From Campylobacteraceae bacterium (lineage in GTDB: Bacteria; Campylobacterota; Campylobacteria; Campylobacterales; Sulfurovaceae): 22,471 nt of DNA. The translations under genes and the position numbers were made by a program. The DNA lies in assembly GCA_027023145.1 (NCBI GenBank), contig JALVWV010000324.1, forward strand, positions 1-22,471, written 5' to 3'. Shown here piece by piece: positions 1 to 7,008 of this stretch. The notes under the pieces were generated by a model. The model did no database searches. It was not told the DNA's origin and saw only the letters and a program-made list of their open reading frames with translations. Positions within the stretch are counted from its first letter, which is position 1; every line of letters starts with the position of its first letter.

Positions 1-1
1 A

Positions 2-44
2 TTGAGGAAATCAAGGGGAGTATTAAGATATCCCCATCCCTCAA
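2..44 (-). terminator. Possible hairpin terminator of the mnmH operon
   Basis: Nested inverted repeats TTGAGG (2-7) with CCTCAA (39-44) and GGGGA (15-19) with TCCCC (31-35) lie just past the stop of the minus-strand zinc-ribbon gene. On the minus strand this would fold at the transcript 3' end. No T-run is visible because the window ends here, so the terminator role is a guess. Confidence 0.25.
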
Positions 45-292
45 AACGAACATCCGCTGTCCACACTGAAGCTGTTGGCATACCCGCAGGCGGTGCATTC
101 AAAGCTCATGAGTTTCGGGCCGTACCCTCCGCCCCGACGGTCGGTAAGCTCGATGGTTTTCTGATGACATTTGGGGCAGACGCCATGCTCGATGGCATTG
201 AGATGATCGTGTTTCTCTTTGAGATAATAGGCATATACCATGACGCTGCCGATGCCGACGATGAGTAGAAAAAGAATAAGATAAATGTCCAT
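41..292 (-). CDS. Small membrane-anchored zinc-ribbon protein, function unknown
   Basis: This 83-residue protein has an N-terminal hydrophobic segment (about residues 3-22) followed by a cytoplasmic-type zinc ribbon. The two Cys knuckles are CPKC (C39, C42) and CTAC (C66, C69), which should bind one zinc ion. The ATG at 290-292 directly follows the mnmH stop codon (293-295) with no gap, and a GGGAG ribosome site lies inside the mnmH end, so the two genes are probably co-transcribed and translationally coupled. I do not recognise the family. A role in redox, membrane or selenium handling is possible but nothing in the sequence proves it. Confidence 0.75.
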   Translation of the reverse strand: MDIYLILFLLIVGIGSVMVYAYYLKEKHDHLNAIEHGVCPKCHQKTIELTDRRGGGYGPKLMSFECTACGYANSFSVDSGCSF

Positions 293-1393
293 TTATGAGG
301 CTCCCAGATATTCCAGCACCGCTTGCGCATCACCGGAGAAAACGATCCGGTCACGCTTGCGCCCGATTTGGTAATCATACATGGGGTCATAGTACCGTTC
401 GAGAAGTTCACGAATCCAGATGCGGTGCTCACCGGGATCGCCAGTGCGCTGCTGGTGTTCCCATGCCATCTGGAGTTGATCACTGAGGCGACGATGGTTT
501 TCGCTCCCTAGACGCTTGCGGATGCGGTCGAAGTTGTGCTGCATCACTTCGATCCAAGTGTAGGGGGCGATGCCCTCTGCATAATGGCGGGCATAATCGG
601 CCTGAGCGACGATGACGTACTCATCATAGGTGATTTCGATGCGCTCCTCCAGCGGAGTCTCCAGCAAGATCACTTTGCCCTGCTGAAAAACATCAAAGAC
701 TTCGTGCGGGATGTAACACCGTCCGATATTGCGGCTCTCATCCTCGATAATCAGACGGTCAAACCCGGCGGCATCGTGACGGATCTGTGCATATGCGAGG
801 GCGTTTTCGAAGGAGATTTGCGTCGGCTGGGGTGTCGCAAAGCGACCGAAGGAGGAGCCTCGATGGTTGGCCAGTCCTTCGAGATCGATTGCCCCTTTGA
901 TATTTTTGAGCAAAAGTGTTTTGCCCGATCCGGTGCGACCGCCGAGTATGAGGATCTCTTTGGCTTGTGCCAGCTGGAGACTGGCATCGATGAGGTAGTT
1001 GCGAAAGGCTTTGTAGCCGCCGCGCAGACGTGGAATGGTGAAGCCAGCCTCATGGAGCCATTCTTGGACGATCTGGGAGCGTTGGCCGCCCCGCCAGCAG
1101 AAGAGATAGGCATCGGGATGAGCCTTGAGAAACTCGATCCAGGCGTGTACCCGTTCCTCCTTGACCGCTCCGCTGACCAGTTCATGCCCGAGCGCCACAG
1201 CTGCTGCGTTGCCCTGCTGTTTGTACACGGTGCCGACTTTTTCGCGCTCGGCATCGTTCATCAGCGGGAGATTGATCGCACCGGGGAAGGAGCCTTTGGC
1301 AAACTCCACCGGAGCGCGAGTATCGATGAGGGGACGGGACTCGGTAACAATCGAACGGAAGTCATCGATGAGAGGAGGCGGCACGGTCAACAC
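293..1393 (-). CDS. mnmH: tRNA 2-selenouridine synthase MnmH (SelU)
   Basis: MnmH replaces the sulfur of 2-thiouridine at tRNA wobble position 34 (Lys, Glu, Gln tRNAs) with selenium from selenophosphate, via a geranylated intermediate. Numbered from the start used here, the protein has an N-terminal rhodanese domain with active-site motif CWRGGQRS (Cys about 99). It is followed by a P-loop GGRTGSGKT (about 151-159) and the family-typical C-terminal segment YYDPMYDYQ. The 366-residue length is close to E. coli MnmH (364). The frame is open up to 1738, but that would overlap rpmI. I chose the GTG at 1391-1393 because it matches the family N-terminus; ATG at 1418-1420 and TTG at 1388-1390 are alternatives. 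A TATAAT at 1415-1410 lies just upstream of the GTG, leaving a very short leader and no clear ribosome site. The gene implies the organism makes selenophosphate (SelD). Confidence 0.93.
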   Translation of the reverse strand: MLTVPPPLIDDFRSIVTESRPLIDTRAPVEFAKGSFPGAINLPLMNDAEREKVGTVYKQQGNAAAVALGHELVSGAVKEERVHAWIEFLKAHPDAYLFCWRGGQRSQIVQEWLHEAGFTIPRLRGGYKAFRNYLIDASLQLAQAKEILILGGRTGSGKTLLLKNIKGAIDLEGLANHRGSSFGRFATPQPTQISFENALAYAQIRHDAAGFDRLIIEDESRNIGRCYIPHEVFDVFQQGKVILLETPLEERIEITYDEYVIVAQADYARHYAEGIAPYTWIEVMQHNFDRIRKRLGSENHRRLSDQLQMAWEHQQRTGDPGEHRIWIRELLERYYDPMYDYQIGRKRDRIVFSGDAQAVLEYLGAS

Positions 1394-1409
1394 CTTGTTT
1401 TTTGGGCAT

Positions 1410-1415
1410 ATTATA
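1410..1415 (-). promoter_or_regulatory. -10 box of mnmH promoter
   Basis: On the minus strand TATAAT reads from 1415 to 1410. It is back to back with the plus-strand TATAAT at 1437-1442. Transcription would begin near 1403, about ten bases before the GTG proposed for mnmH, which argues for that start over the ATG at 1420. The -35 region is weak. Confidence 0.5.
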
Positions 1416-1436
1416 CCCATTTTAAACCAAACTCGG

Positions 1437-1442
1437 TATAAT
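1437..1442 (+). promoter_or_regulatory. -10 box of rpmI-rplT promoter
   Basis: TATAAT follows an A/T-rich stretch and precedes the rpmI ATG by about 66 bases, leaving room for a structured leader. No good -35 hexamer is seen, as is common in Campylobacterota promoters. Confidence 0.55.
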
Positions 1443-1454
1443 ACACGCCCCTTT

Positions 1455-1483
1455 GAGGGTGACAACCCTCCTATCTCGATAGG
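1455..1483 (+). promoter_or_regulatory. Tandem hairpins in the rpmI-rplT leader
   Basis: GAGGGT (1455-1460) pairs with ACCCTC (1465-1470) around a GACA loop. CCTATC (1470-1475) pairs with GATAGG (1478-1483). The hairpins touch at base 1470 and lie between the promoter and the rpmI ribosome site (AAAGGAGA, 1497-1504). L20 represses its own operon through leader RNA in E. coli and Bacillus, so this may be a local version; that function is inferred. Confidence 0.45.
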
Positions 1484-1508
1484 GACTATTTTTGCGAAAG
1501 GAGATACC

Positions 1509-1700
1509 ATGCCCAAAATGAAAAGCGTCAAAGGCGCTGTCAAACGCTTCAAAGTCAAGAAAAACGGCTCACTCAAGCGCGGAACTGCGTACCGTAGCCA
1601 CATCCTGACCAAAGTCGATGGCAAGCACCACCGACAGATGCGCAGCCCCAAAGTCGTCGACAAGGCGGATGCGAAGAACATCAAAGAGATGATCAACTGA
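1509..1700 (+). CDS. rpmI: 50S ribosomal protein L35
   Basis: This is a structural protein of the large ribosomal subunit. The 63-residue product starts MPKMKSVKGAVKRF and contains the basic KVKKNGSLKRG stretch typical of L35, at normal family length. A strong ribosome site (AAAGGAGA) sits a few bases before the ATG; the open frame reaching back to 1125 is antisense to mnmH and is not real. The gene is followed 102 bases later by rplT. infC is not adjacent, unlike the usual infC-rpmI-rplT order; I recall Campylobacter also having rpmI-rplT apart from infC. Confidence 0.97.
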   Translation: MPKMKSVKGAVKRFKVKKNGSLKRGTAYRSHILTKVDGKHHRQMRSPKVVDKADAKNIKEMIN

Positions 1701-1802
1701 TTGACAACTAACCTGCTATCACCCCCGATCAGGGGCAAGTTCGGACAGAGAGAATGTCTGACACCTACTTTCGATTATGAAACATGGTAAAGGAAACACA
1801 CA

Positions 1803-2156
1803 ATGAGAGTAAAAAACGGACTTGTACGTCACAGACGACACAAAAGATTATTGAAACAGGCACGCGGTTTTTACAGCGGTCGCCGCAAACACTTTCGCAA
1901 GGCCAAAGAGCAGCTCGAGCGCTCTTTGGTCTACAGCTATCGAGATAGACGACAGAAGAAACGCGATTTCCGCAAACTGTGGATCATCCGTATCAACGCT
2001 GCCGCACGCCTGAACGACATGAACTACTCACGTTTCATGCATGGACTCAAGCTTGCTAACATTGAGCTCGATCGCAAGATCCTTGCTGATATGGCAATGA
2101 ACGCCCCTGAGGCATTTGCCAAAGTCGCCGATGCGGCCAAAGCAGCCCTCAAGTAA
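1803..2156 (+). CDS. rplT: 50S ribosomal protein L20
   Basis: L20 binds 23S rRNA early in large-subunit assembly and in several bacteria represses its own operon. The 117-residue product starts [20 protein letters not shown] and has the family motifs [18 protein letters not shown] and [12 protein letters not shown], at standard length. The 102-base gap after rpmI holds a small hairpin (CCCC 1723-1726 with GGGG 1732-1735) and a second weak one (GACA/TGTC, about 1744-1758), which are candidates for L20 binding. AAAGGAAA precedes the ATG. A strong GC palindrome follows the stop. Confidence 0.98.
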   Translation: MRVKNGLVRHRRHKRLLKQARGFYSGRRKHFRKAKEQLERSLVYSYRDRRQKKRDFRKLWIIRINAAARLNDMNYSRFMHGLKLANIELDRKILADMAMNAPEAFAKVADAAKAALK

Positions 2157-2169
2157 GTTTCTACTTTTT

Positions 2170-2210
2170 CCCGGGTTTAACCCGGGGCGCTCCTCCTCCC
2201 CCCTTTTTTT
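2170..2210 (+). terminator. Likely terminator between rplT and the convergent lipoprotein gene
   Basis: CCCGGG (2170-2175) pairs with CCCGGG (2181-2186) around TTTAA. The T7 run (2204-2210) is separated from the stem by a C-rich spacer, so it is not a textbook intrinsic terminator. Its position between two convergent genes (ends 2156 and 2217) supports a termination role, possibly for both strands. Confidence 0.5.
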
Positions 2211-2216
2211 ATCTAA

Positions 2217-2717
2217 CTACGGATTGAAAGATTTTTCCAATTCTTTGGCAATCCCATCGAGTTGTTGACCCACGGTCTCCATGCTGCGCATCCATTTCTC
2301 GACAAAATTCTGTGTTGTGTTCAAATCCACTTCGATGCGGTCTTGTGTGATGATAATGCCGGTATCATTGGGCGAGCGGAGTTTCTTTTTGCGTAAATCC
2401 TTTTCGATCTGTTTGAGATTGTGATCGAGTTTGCGGGCCAGCGACTCGAGGAAATGTTTGGTTTGATTGGTGTCGATGATGATGCGGTTTTGGTCAACAA
2501 CGATTCCGATGGGGGGTACTTTTGGGGCATCGGCAGGGTGGATGGTTTGCGAAGGAGCTGTCGTTGTGGAGGCATACTTTCCGATAGTATGGGCACTCTG
2601 AGGGGCGACAACCTCCTGAAGACTTTGTGAAACAAAAGTGGTTTGATCTTTTTTCTGACTGCACCCTGATACGGTTATCAGAAGTATCACGCCAATACAG
2701 GTGAGAGTTTTTATCAT
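2217..2717 (-). CDS. Putative lipoprotein with an internal duplication, function unknown
   Basis: This 166-residue protein begins with a lipoprotein signal (MIKTLTCIGVILLITVSGC). Cleavage before Cys19 in VSGC would leave a lipid-anchored envelope protein. The start at 2715-2717 is preceded by AAAGGAG at good spacing; the frame also runs on to 2789 without support. After a variable linker the mature part shows two related units of about 40 residues. The first starts GIVVDQNRIIIDTNQT and the second GIIITQDRIEVDLNTTQ; each is a short beta-like strand pair followed by an amphipathic helix. A minus-strand TATAAT (2741-2736) lies just upstream, with an inverted repeat over its -35 region. I do not recognise the family. 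Confidence 0.8.
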   Translation of the reverse strand: MIKTLTCIGVILLITVSGCSQKKDQTTFVSQSLQEVVAPQSAHTIGKYASTTTAPSQTIHPADAPKVPPIGIVVDQNRIIIDTNQTKHFLESLARKLDHNLKQIEKDLRKKKLRSPNDTGIIITQDRIEVDLNTTQNFVEKWMRSMETVGQQLDGIAKELEKSFNP

Positions 2718-2735
2718 GTATTGCTCCTTTGGATT

Positions 2736-2778
2736 ATTATATCGAAGGAGGGTTAATCGAGGGATCGCCGTTAACCCT
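2736..2778 (-). promoter_or_regulatory. Lipoprotein promoter with an inverted repeat over the -35 region
   Basis: On the minus strand TATAAT reads 2741 to 2736. AGGGTTAA (2749-2756) and TTAACCCT (2771-2778) form an 8-bp inverted repeat with a 14-base spacer, spanning where the -35 hexamer should be. Spacing near two helical turns fits a dimeric regulator site; the identity of any regulator is unknown. Confidence 0.45.
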
Positions 2779-2834
2779 TTGTTATCCATGATTAATCATT
2801 CATTATCGAAAAAATGGTATATTTCGAGTACCAC

Positions 2835-2863
2835 TTGACATATAATATTATTTAGTATAGAAT
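2835..2863 (+). promoter_or_regulatory. Promoter of the LysM/NlpC-P60 gene
   Basis: TTGACA (2835-2840), a 17-base spacer and TAGAAT (2858-2863) make a near-consensus housekeeping promoter. A second TATAAT directly follows the -35 hexamer at 2841-2846. The 5' leader would be about 30 bases. Confidence 0.65.
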
Positions 2864-2898
2864 TACAAAGAAAAGAATTACTAGGAAAAGGAGAAAAA

Positions 2899-4647
2899 AT
2901 GAAAAAGTTTTTTATCATGTTTTTTATGCTGTCTGTCACGTTGGCTCTTTCGGCAAAATTGACAAAGTCTCCTACCACTCTGAATACTGAATATACGGTA
3001 CAAGGCGGCGATACGCTTTATACCATTGCCCGGGATCATCATACGACTGTTCGTGAAGTCATTGAAGCTAATAATTTGAGTCTCAATGCAGTGATCAAGA
3101 TCGGACAAACGCTTAAAGTACCCCTCAACACCTATTTTCCCACCACAAAAACCGATAAAAAGTCCAAAACAAAACTTACATCATCCGCTGCGACACCTCA
3201 TCTTCCCCCTTCCCCAGCAGGCACGGTGAATCATGTTGTCAAAAGTGGGGAAACTCTTTTTACCATTGCGCGAGCACACCACACTTCGATCAAAGCGGTG
3301 CTGGAAGCGAACAATCTGGATCGCAATGCAGTGATCAAAACAGGGCAAAACCTTATTGTCCCCACCAATACTTATTTCCCCGATAAATCCACAACCGGCA
3401 CAATGGCTTCGCGCTCATCACCGGCTGCACCATCAACGACGACCTCAACCGTCAAGGGTACATATGTTGTGGGGAAGGGAGATACGCTTTTCTCCATTGC
3501 TCGGAAAAACCATATCATCATCAGTAAGCTGATGCGCATGAACGGGCTGGGACTGACCGATTCTCTCCGAGTGGGTCAGATACTTAAAGTCTCGGCGAGC
3601 AGTACGTTTGCCCCCAAAAATCTTGACAAACAGCCAATAAGAAAAACAACTAAGAGACGGGAGCTACCCGTAGGAGCCATGCCCAGTTATACGGTGAAAA
3701 AAGGGGATACCCTTTGGCAAATTGCACGCAAATACCATTTGACACTGGCTGAAATACGCAAACTGAATAAAATGGGCAAAAAAGACCAAATTCACACCGG
3801 TATGGTTCTGGCGGTGGGCAAAGCAGTACGTCCAAAGTCCAAAACATATAAGGTCAAGAGAGGCGATACTCTATGGTTGATTGCCAAAAAATACAACATG
3901 AGTACCCAAAAATTGCGTAAACTCAACCATATGCGCCGTAAAGACCGTATTCACAGAGGTATGATTCTCGCTCTTTCCAAAGATGCGGTTTTGCCCAAAG
4001 CAACGAAGACAAAAGCCATCATCGCGAAACTCAAGAAAAAAGGTGCTAAGCGGAGTGAGATTGAGGCGGTTTTGGCCAAAGTCAAGCGAAGCAAACGGAA
4101 AAATCTGAATATTGTATCCATTTTGGCGCAAGTCAAGCGCGACAAGAAAAAGAAGCAAATCGAAACACCATTGCGTATCACAAAGAAAACCAAGCAGAAG
4201 AAGCAATCGCGCCTCGGGTCGGCAATGGCGACACTAAATGGGCATGGTCGTGGGAGTTCAGGATGGTCTAGCAGCACCAAAACAATTCGGGTTGCCAAAC
4301 GCTACCTTGGGCGACGGTATGTGTGGGGAGCCGTGGGCCCTCGTTCGTTTGACTGCTCTGGTTTTACACAGTATGTCATGCGTAAGAGCAAAGGGGTACG
4401 CCTGCCTCGCGTGTCACGCAAGCAAGCCTATTACGGCAAATACGTCAGTCGCAGTCATCTGCGCCCGGGCGACTTGGTCTTTTTTGATACGTCTCGTCGC
4501 CGCCGTGGGTATGTCAACCATGTCGGGATCTACATTGGCAACCACAAGTTCATCCATGCCAGCAGTGCACGGCATCGTGTCGTCATTACCAGTCTCAACC
4601 GACCGTTTTACAGCGCACGGTTTAAGTGGGGAAGACGGGTAAATTAA
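2899..4647 (+). CDS. Secreted LysM-repeat NlpC/P60 peptidoglycan endopeptidase
   Basis: This 582-residue protein is predicted to be exported (signal peptide about 1-19, ending LALSA) and to cut peptide stems in peptidoglycan. Five LysM domains, which bind the glycan chain, lie at about 31-75, 111-155, 188-231, 263-306 and 316-359; each has the GDTLxxIA core (GETL in the second). A very Lys/Arg-rich linker (about 362-455) follows. The NlpC/P60 domain (about 460-582) has catalytic Cys486 in FDCSGF, His541 in NHVGIYIG and His553 in FIHASS. AAAGGAG precedes the ATG and a good promoter lies at 2835-2863. The likely role is cell-wall remodelling or daughter-cell separation. Specificity (probably the D-Glu to diaminopimelate bond) is inferred from the family. 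Confidence 0.92.
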   Translation: MKKFFIMFFMLSVTLALSAKLTKSPTTLNTEYTVQGGDTLYTIARDHHTTVREVIEANNLSLNAVIKIGQTLKVPLNTYFPTTKTDKKSKTKLTSSAATPHLPPSPAGTVNHVVKSGETLFTIARAHHTSIKAVLEANNLDRNAVIKTGQNLIVPTNTYFPDKSTTGTMASRSSPAAPSTTTSTVKGTYVVGKGDTLFSIARKNHIIISKLMRMNGLGLTDSLRVGQILKVSASSTFAPKNLDKQPIRKTTKRRELPVGAMPSYTVKKGDTLWQIARKYHLTLAEIRKLNKMGKKDQIHTGMVLAVGKAVRPKSKTYKVKRGDTLWLIAKKYNMSTQKLRKLNHMRRKDRIHRGMILALSKDAVLPKATKTKAIIAKLKKKGAKRSEIEAVLAKVKRSKRKNLNIVSILAQVKRDKKKKQIETPLRITKKTKQKKQSRLGSAMATLNGHGRGSSGWSSSTKTIRVAKRYLGRRYVWGAVGPRSFDCSGFTQYVMRKSKGVRLPRVSRKQAYYGKYVSRSHLRPGDLVFFDTSRRRRGYVNHVGIYIGNHKFIHASSARHRVVITSLNRPFYSARFKWGRRVN

Positions 4648-4703
4648 GCATCTGTTGCACCCTTTGTTTTCTGATTCGAGGTTCTAGGAGCCTTTCTTGA
4701 GCG

Positions 4704-4973
4704 ATGAATAAAAACCGAAATCCACTATTCCTGGCTATTGGAACACTTTTGATAGGAATAAGTACTTTGCCCCTATTGTTTGAAGAATGTAAGGGTGCTT
4801 GTGTGTCGATGGGGTTATTTATGTTTTTTCGTTATTTTATAAATATTGAATTTTTGGAGAAGCTTAACAAAACTCATCCAAATATTTATTTTGCTGTGTG
4901 GTCGATAATGATATTGTTTTTTGCTGTTTACCTTCCCCTGTGGATAGACAATGGCGTGATGGCAGGTCACTAA
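4704..4973 (+). CDS. Small integral membrane protein, function unknown
   Basis: The 89-residue product has two or three hydrophobic segments (about 8-26, 33-47 and 62-80) and no recognisable catalytic motif. It is more A/T-rich than its neighbours. The ribosome site is weak: TAGGAG lies 13 bases before the ATG and partly inside a hairpin (AGGTTC 4679-4684 with GAGCCT 4688-4693). It is probably a real small membrane protein, but this rests only on an intact frame, hydrophobicity and its place between two genes. Confidence 0.5.
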   Translation: MNKNRNPLFLAIGTLLIGISTLPLLFEECKGACVSMGLFMFFRYFINIEFLEKLNKTHPNIYFAVWSIMILFFAVYLPLWIDNGVMAGH

Positions 4974-4982
4974 AACAATAAC

Positions 4983-4996
4983 GGGGCTGAAGCCCC
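4983..4996. repeat. GGGGCT-AGCCCC palindrome
   Basis: GGGGCT (4983-4988) and AGCCCC (4991-4996) form a 6-bp palindrome with a 2-base centre, between a plus-strand gene and the convergent ilvD. The same arms with a different centre recur at 16760-16773. No T-run follows, so it is at best a weak bidirectional terminator. Confidence 0.4.
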
Positions 4997-5018
4997 TACT
5001 CCTATAAATGGGTAAAAC

Positions 5019-6701
5019 CTACTCTGCTTCCAGCACCGCTCCACGGCTGGCGTTGGTCACCAGTGCTCGGTATTGACGGAGCCAGCGGCTTTTGAGGGGT
5101 TTGACGATTGGGGTGAAGTTGGCGCGACGGCGGGCGATCTCTTCGTCGCTGATGCGGGCTTCGAGGATGTAGTTGTCCACGTCGATGTGGATCTCGTCTC
5201 CATCTTCGAGCAAGGCGATGAGTCCTCCCTCGGCGGCTTCGGGGCTGACGTGCCCGATGCTGGCTCCCCGGGTTGCACCGCTGAAGCGTCCGTCGGTGAT
5301 GAGGGCGACTTTGTCCCCCAGTCCCATTCCCATGATCAGACTGGTGGGGCTGAGCATCTCCTGCATTCCCGGGCCTCCCTTGGGGCCTTCGTAGCGGATG
5401 ACGACTACATCGCCAGCTTTGACTTTGCCCCCGGTGATACCGGCGATTGCTTCGTCTTGGGAGTTGAAGCAGATCGCTTTGCCGGTGACGACGCGGTCGC
5501 CAGTGATCCCGGCGGTTTTGATGACGGCTCCTTGCTCAGCGAGGTTGCCGTAGAGGATTGCTAAACCCCCTACTTCGGAGTAAGGGTTATCGATGGTGTG
5601 GATGATGTTGGTGTCTTTGATCTCGGCTTGGCTGACCCGTTCGATGATGCTTTCGCCAGTGACGGTGAGGTTGTCACGGAGGATATCTTCTCCCCGCTTG
5701 CGCATCTCATTCATCACGGCAGAGACCCCTCCGGCAGTGTTGATATCCTCCATGTGGACGGTGGTGAGCGAGGGGCTGATTTTGGCGATATGACTGACCC
5801 GTTGGCTGATGGCGTTGATGTCCTTGAGATTGAAGTCCACTCCGGCTTCATCGGCGATGGCGAGCATATGCAGGACAGTGTTGGAGCTGCCACCCATGGC
5901 CATGTCGACGGAAAAGGCGTTACGGACGGCATTCTCATTGAGGATATTGCGCAGGTTAAATTCGGAAGGATTCTCCGATTTGGCGATGTCACAGATACGC
6001 CGTGCAGCGGAACGGAATAGCTCTTCACGCTCTTTGGTCAGCGCCAAAATGGTGCCATTGCCCGGCAGAGCGATCCCCATCGCCTCCATGAGGGTGTTCA
6101 TGGAGTTGGCGGTGAACATCCCCGAGCAGCTTCCGCCGCTGGGGCAGGCGTTACATTCCATCTCCTGAAGTTGTTCTTCGGTGATTTCACCCGCTTCGTA
6201 CTCCCCTACCCCCTCAAATACGGTGGCAAGATCGATGGCTGTACCGTCCTCAAGGTGACCGGCCGCCATAGGGCCTCCGGAGACAAACACAGTGGGCACA
6301 TTGACCCGCAAGGCTCCCATGATCATCCCGGGGACGATCTTGTCGCAGTTGGGGATGGCGATCATGGCATCGAGTTTGTGAGCGTTCATCACCGTCTCGA
6401 TCCCGTTGGCGATGATTTCGCGGCTGGGGAGAGAATAGAGCATTCCGTCGTGCCCCATAGCGATCCCATCATCGACACCAATGGAGTTGAACTCAAACGG
6501 CACGCACCCTTGGGCGCGGATTTCGTCTTTGATAATTTCGGCGACTTTGTTGAGGTAAAAGTGTCCGGGGATGATCTCAATGAATGAGTTGGCTACCCCA
6601 ATGAAGGGTTTGTCAAAATCCTCGTTTTTGATCCCGGTTGCTCTCAGCAGGCTGCGGTGCGGTGCGCGGCTGTATCCTTGTTTTATCTCGTCACTTCGCA
6701 T
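5019..6701 (-). CDS. ilvD: Dihydroxy-acid dehydratase
   Basis: IlvD dehydrates 2,3-dihydroxy-isovalerate and 2,3-dihydroxy-3-methylvalerate to the 2-keto acids that become valine and isoleucine. The 560-residue protein starts [20 protein letters not shown]. It shows signature 1 [11 protein letters not shown] (Cys119, Lys121), the cluster-binding segment [17 protein letters not shown] (Cys192) and signature 2 near [12 protein letters not shown]. The first cluster position reads IIPGH, so it belongs to the clade with Gly there, as in E. coli IlvD. AAGGA precedes the ATG and an extended -10 (TGATATAAT) lies about 26 bases upstream. It is transcribed alone and convergently with the small membrane gene. 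Confidence 0.97.
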   Translation of the reverse strand: MRSDEIKQGYSRAPHRSLLRATGIKNEDFDKPFIGVANSFIEIIPGHFYLNKVAEIIKDEIRAQGCVPFEFNSIGVDDGIAMGHDGMLYSLPSREIIANGIETVMNAHKLDAMIAIPNCDKIVPGMIMGALRVNVPTVFVSGGPMAAGHLEDGTAIDLATVFEGVGEYEAGEITEEQLQEMECNACPSGGSCSGMFTANSMNTLMEAMGIALPGNGTILALTKEREELFRSAARRICDIAKSENPSEFNLRNILNENAVRNAFSVDMAMGGSSNTVLHMLAIADEAGVDFNLKDINAISQRVSHIAKISPSLTTVHMEDINTAGGVSAVMNEMRKRGEDILRDNLTVTGESIIERVSQAEIKDTNIIHTIDNPYSEVGGLAILYGNLAEQGAVIKTAGITGDRVVTGKAICFNSQDEAIAGITGGKVKAGDVVVIRYEGPKGGPGMQEMLSPTSLIMGMGLGDKVALITDGRFSGATRGASIGHVSPEAAEGGLIALLEDGDEIHIDVDNYILEARISDEEIARRRANFTPIVKPLKSRWLRQYRALVTNASRGAVLEAE

Positions 6702-6727
6702 GATTGTTCCTTGAAAAAAAGTGAAAC

Positions 6728-6733
6728 ATTATA
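6728..6733 (-). promoter_or_regulatory. Extended -10 of the ilvD promoter
   Basis: On the minus strand TATAAT (6733-6728) is preceded by TGA, giving an extended -10 (TGnTATAAT). That can compensate for the weak -35. The leader to the ilvD ATG would be about 20 bases. Confidence 0.55.
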
Positions 6734-6774
6734 TCACAAGGTAGATTTGAGTGGAAGCCATCATGATATTTCGC

Positions 6775-6780
6775 TATAAT
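6775..6780 (+). promoter_or_regulatory. -10 box upstream of the DUF2892-like/purM pair
   Basis: TATAAT lies 27 bases before the ATG at 6808 and is divergent from the ilvD promoter. The -35 region is weak (TTGAGT is too far upstream). Confidence 0.5.
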
Positions 6781-6807
6781 ATCCCATAAAATTATGGAGT
6801 GTGCGCT

Positions 6808-7008
6808 ATGTGTGCAGAGCGAATGTGGATGATTTGGGTTGCGATTATTCTCGGGTTGGTGATGGGGTTGGCCGGAAGCCAGATGTTTGCAGCTGCCTTT
6901 TTGGTGCAGTTGGCGGTCATGACGATTCTTTTGATGCGTGGATTTACTGGCTTTTGCCCTTCTTTGACCCTGTTCAAACAAATTCTACCTCCGTGTGAAG
7001 GAAAATGA
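6808..7008 (+). CDS. Small DUF2892-like inner-membrane protein
   Basis: The 66-residue product has two hydrophobic helices (about 7-24 and 27-45) followed by GFTGFCPSLTLF. That ending resembles the TGFCPLY motif of DUF2892/YgaP-type membrane proteins, some of which are fused to rhodanese domains. I chose ATG 6808 because GGAGT lies at good spacing before it; an in-frame GTG at 6799 is less likely. Its stop overlaps the purM ATG region, so the two are co-transcribed. The family assignment is by motif resemblance only; the function is unknown. Confidence 0.65.
   Translation: MCAERMWMIWVAIILGLVMGLAGSQMFAAAFLVQLAVMTILLMRGFTGFCPSLTLFKQILPPCEGK

Noticed and set aside
536..1441. Plus-strand 301-residue frame
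   Set aside because: It is an antisense shadow of mnmH, whose catalytic motifs are intact on the minus strand.
1125..1700. Long N-terminal extension of rpmI
   Set aside because: The extra part is antisense to mnmH and the strong ribosome site plus normal L35 length place the start at 1509.
4983..4996. Intrinsic terminator after the small membrane gene
   Set aside because: The palindrome has only 6 bp and no T-run on either side, so I list it as a palindrome only.
5019..6701. IlvD missing a cluster cysteine (IIPGH instead of a PCN-type motif)
   Set aside because: Gly at this place is normal for the E. coli/Campylobacter clade of IlvD, so it is not a defect.
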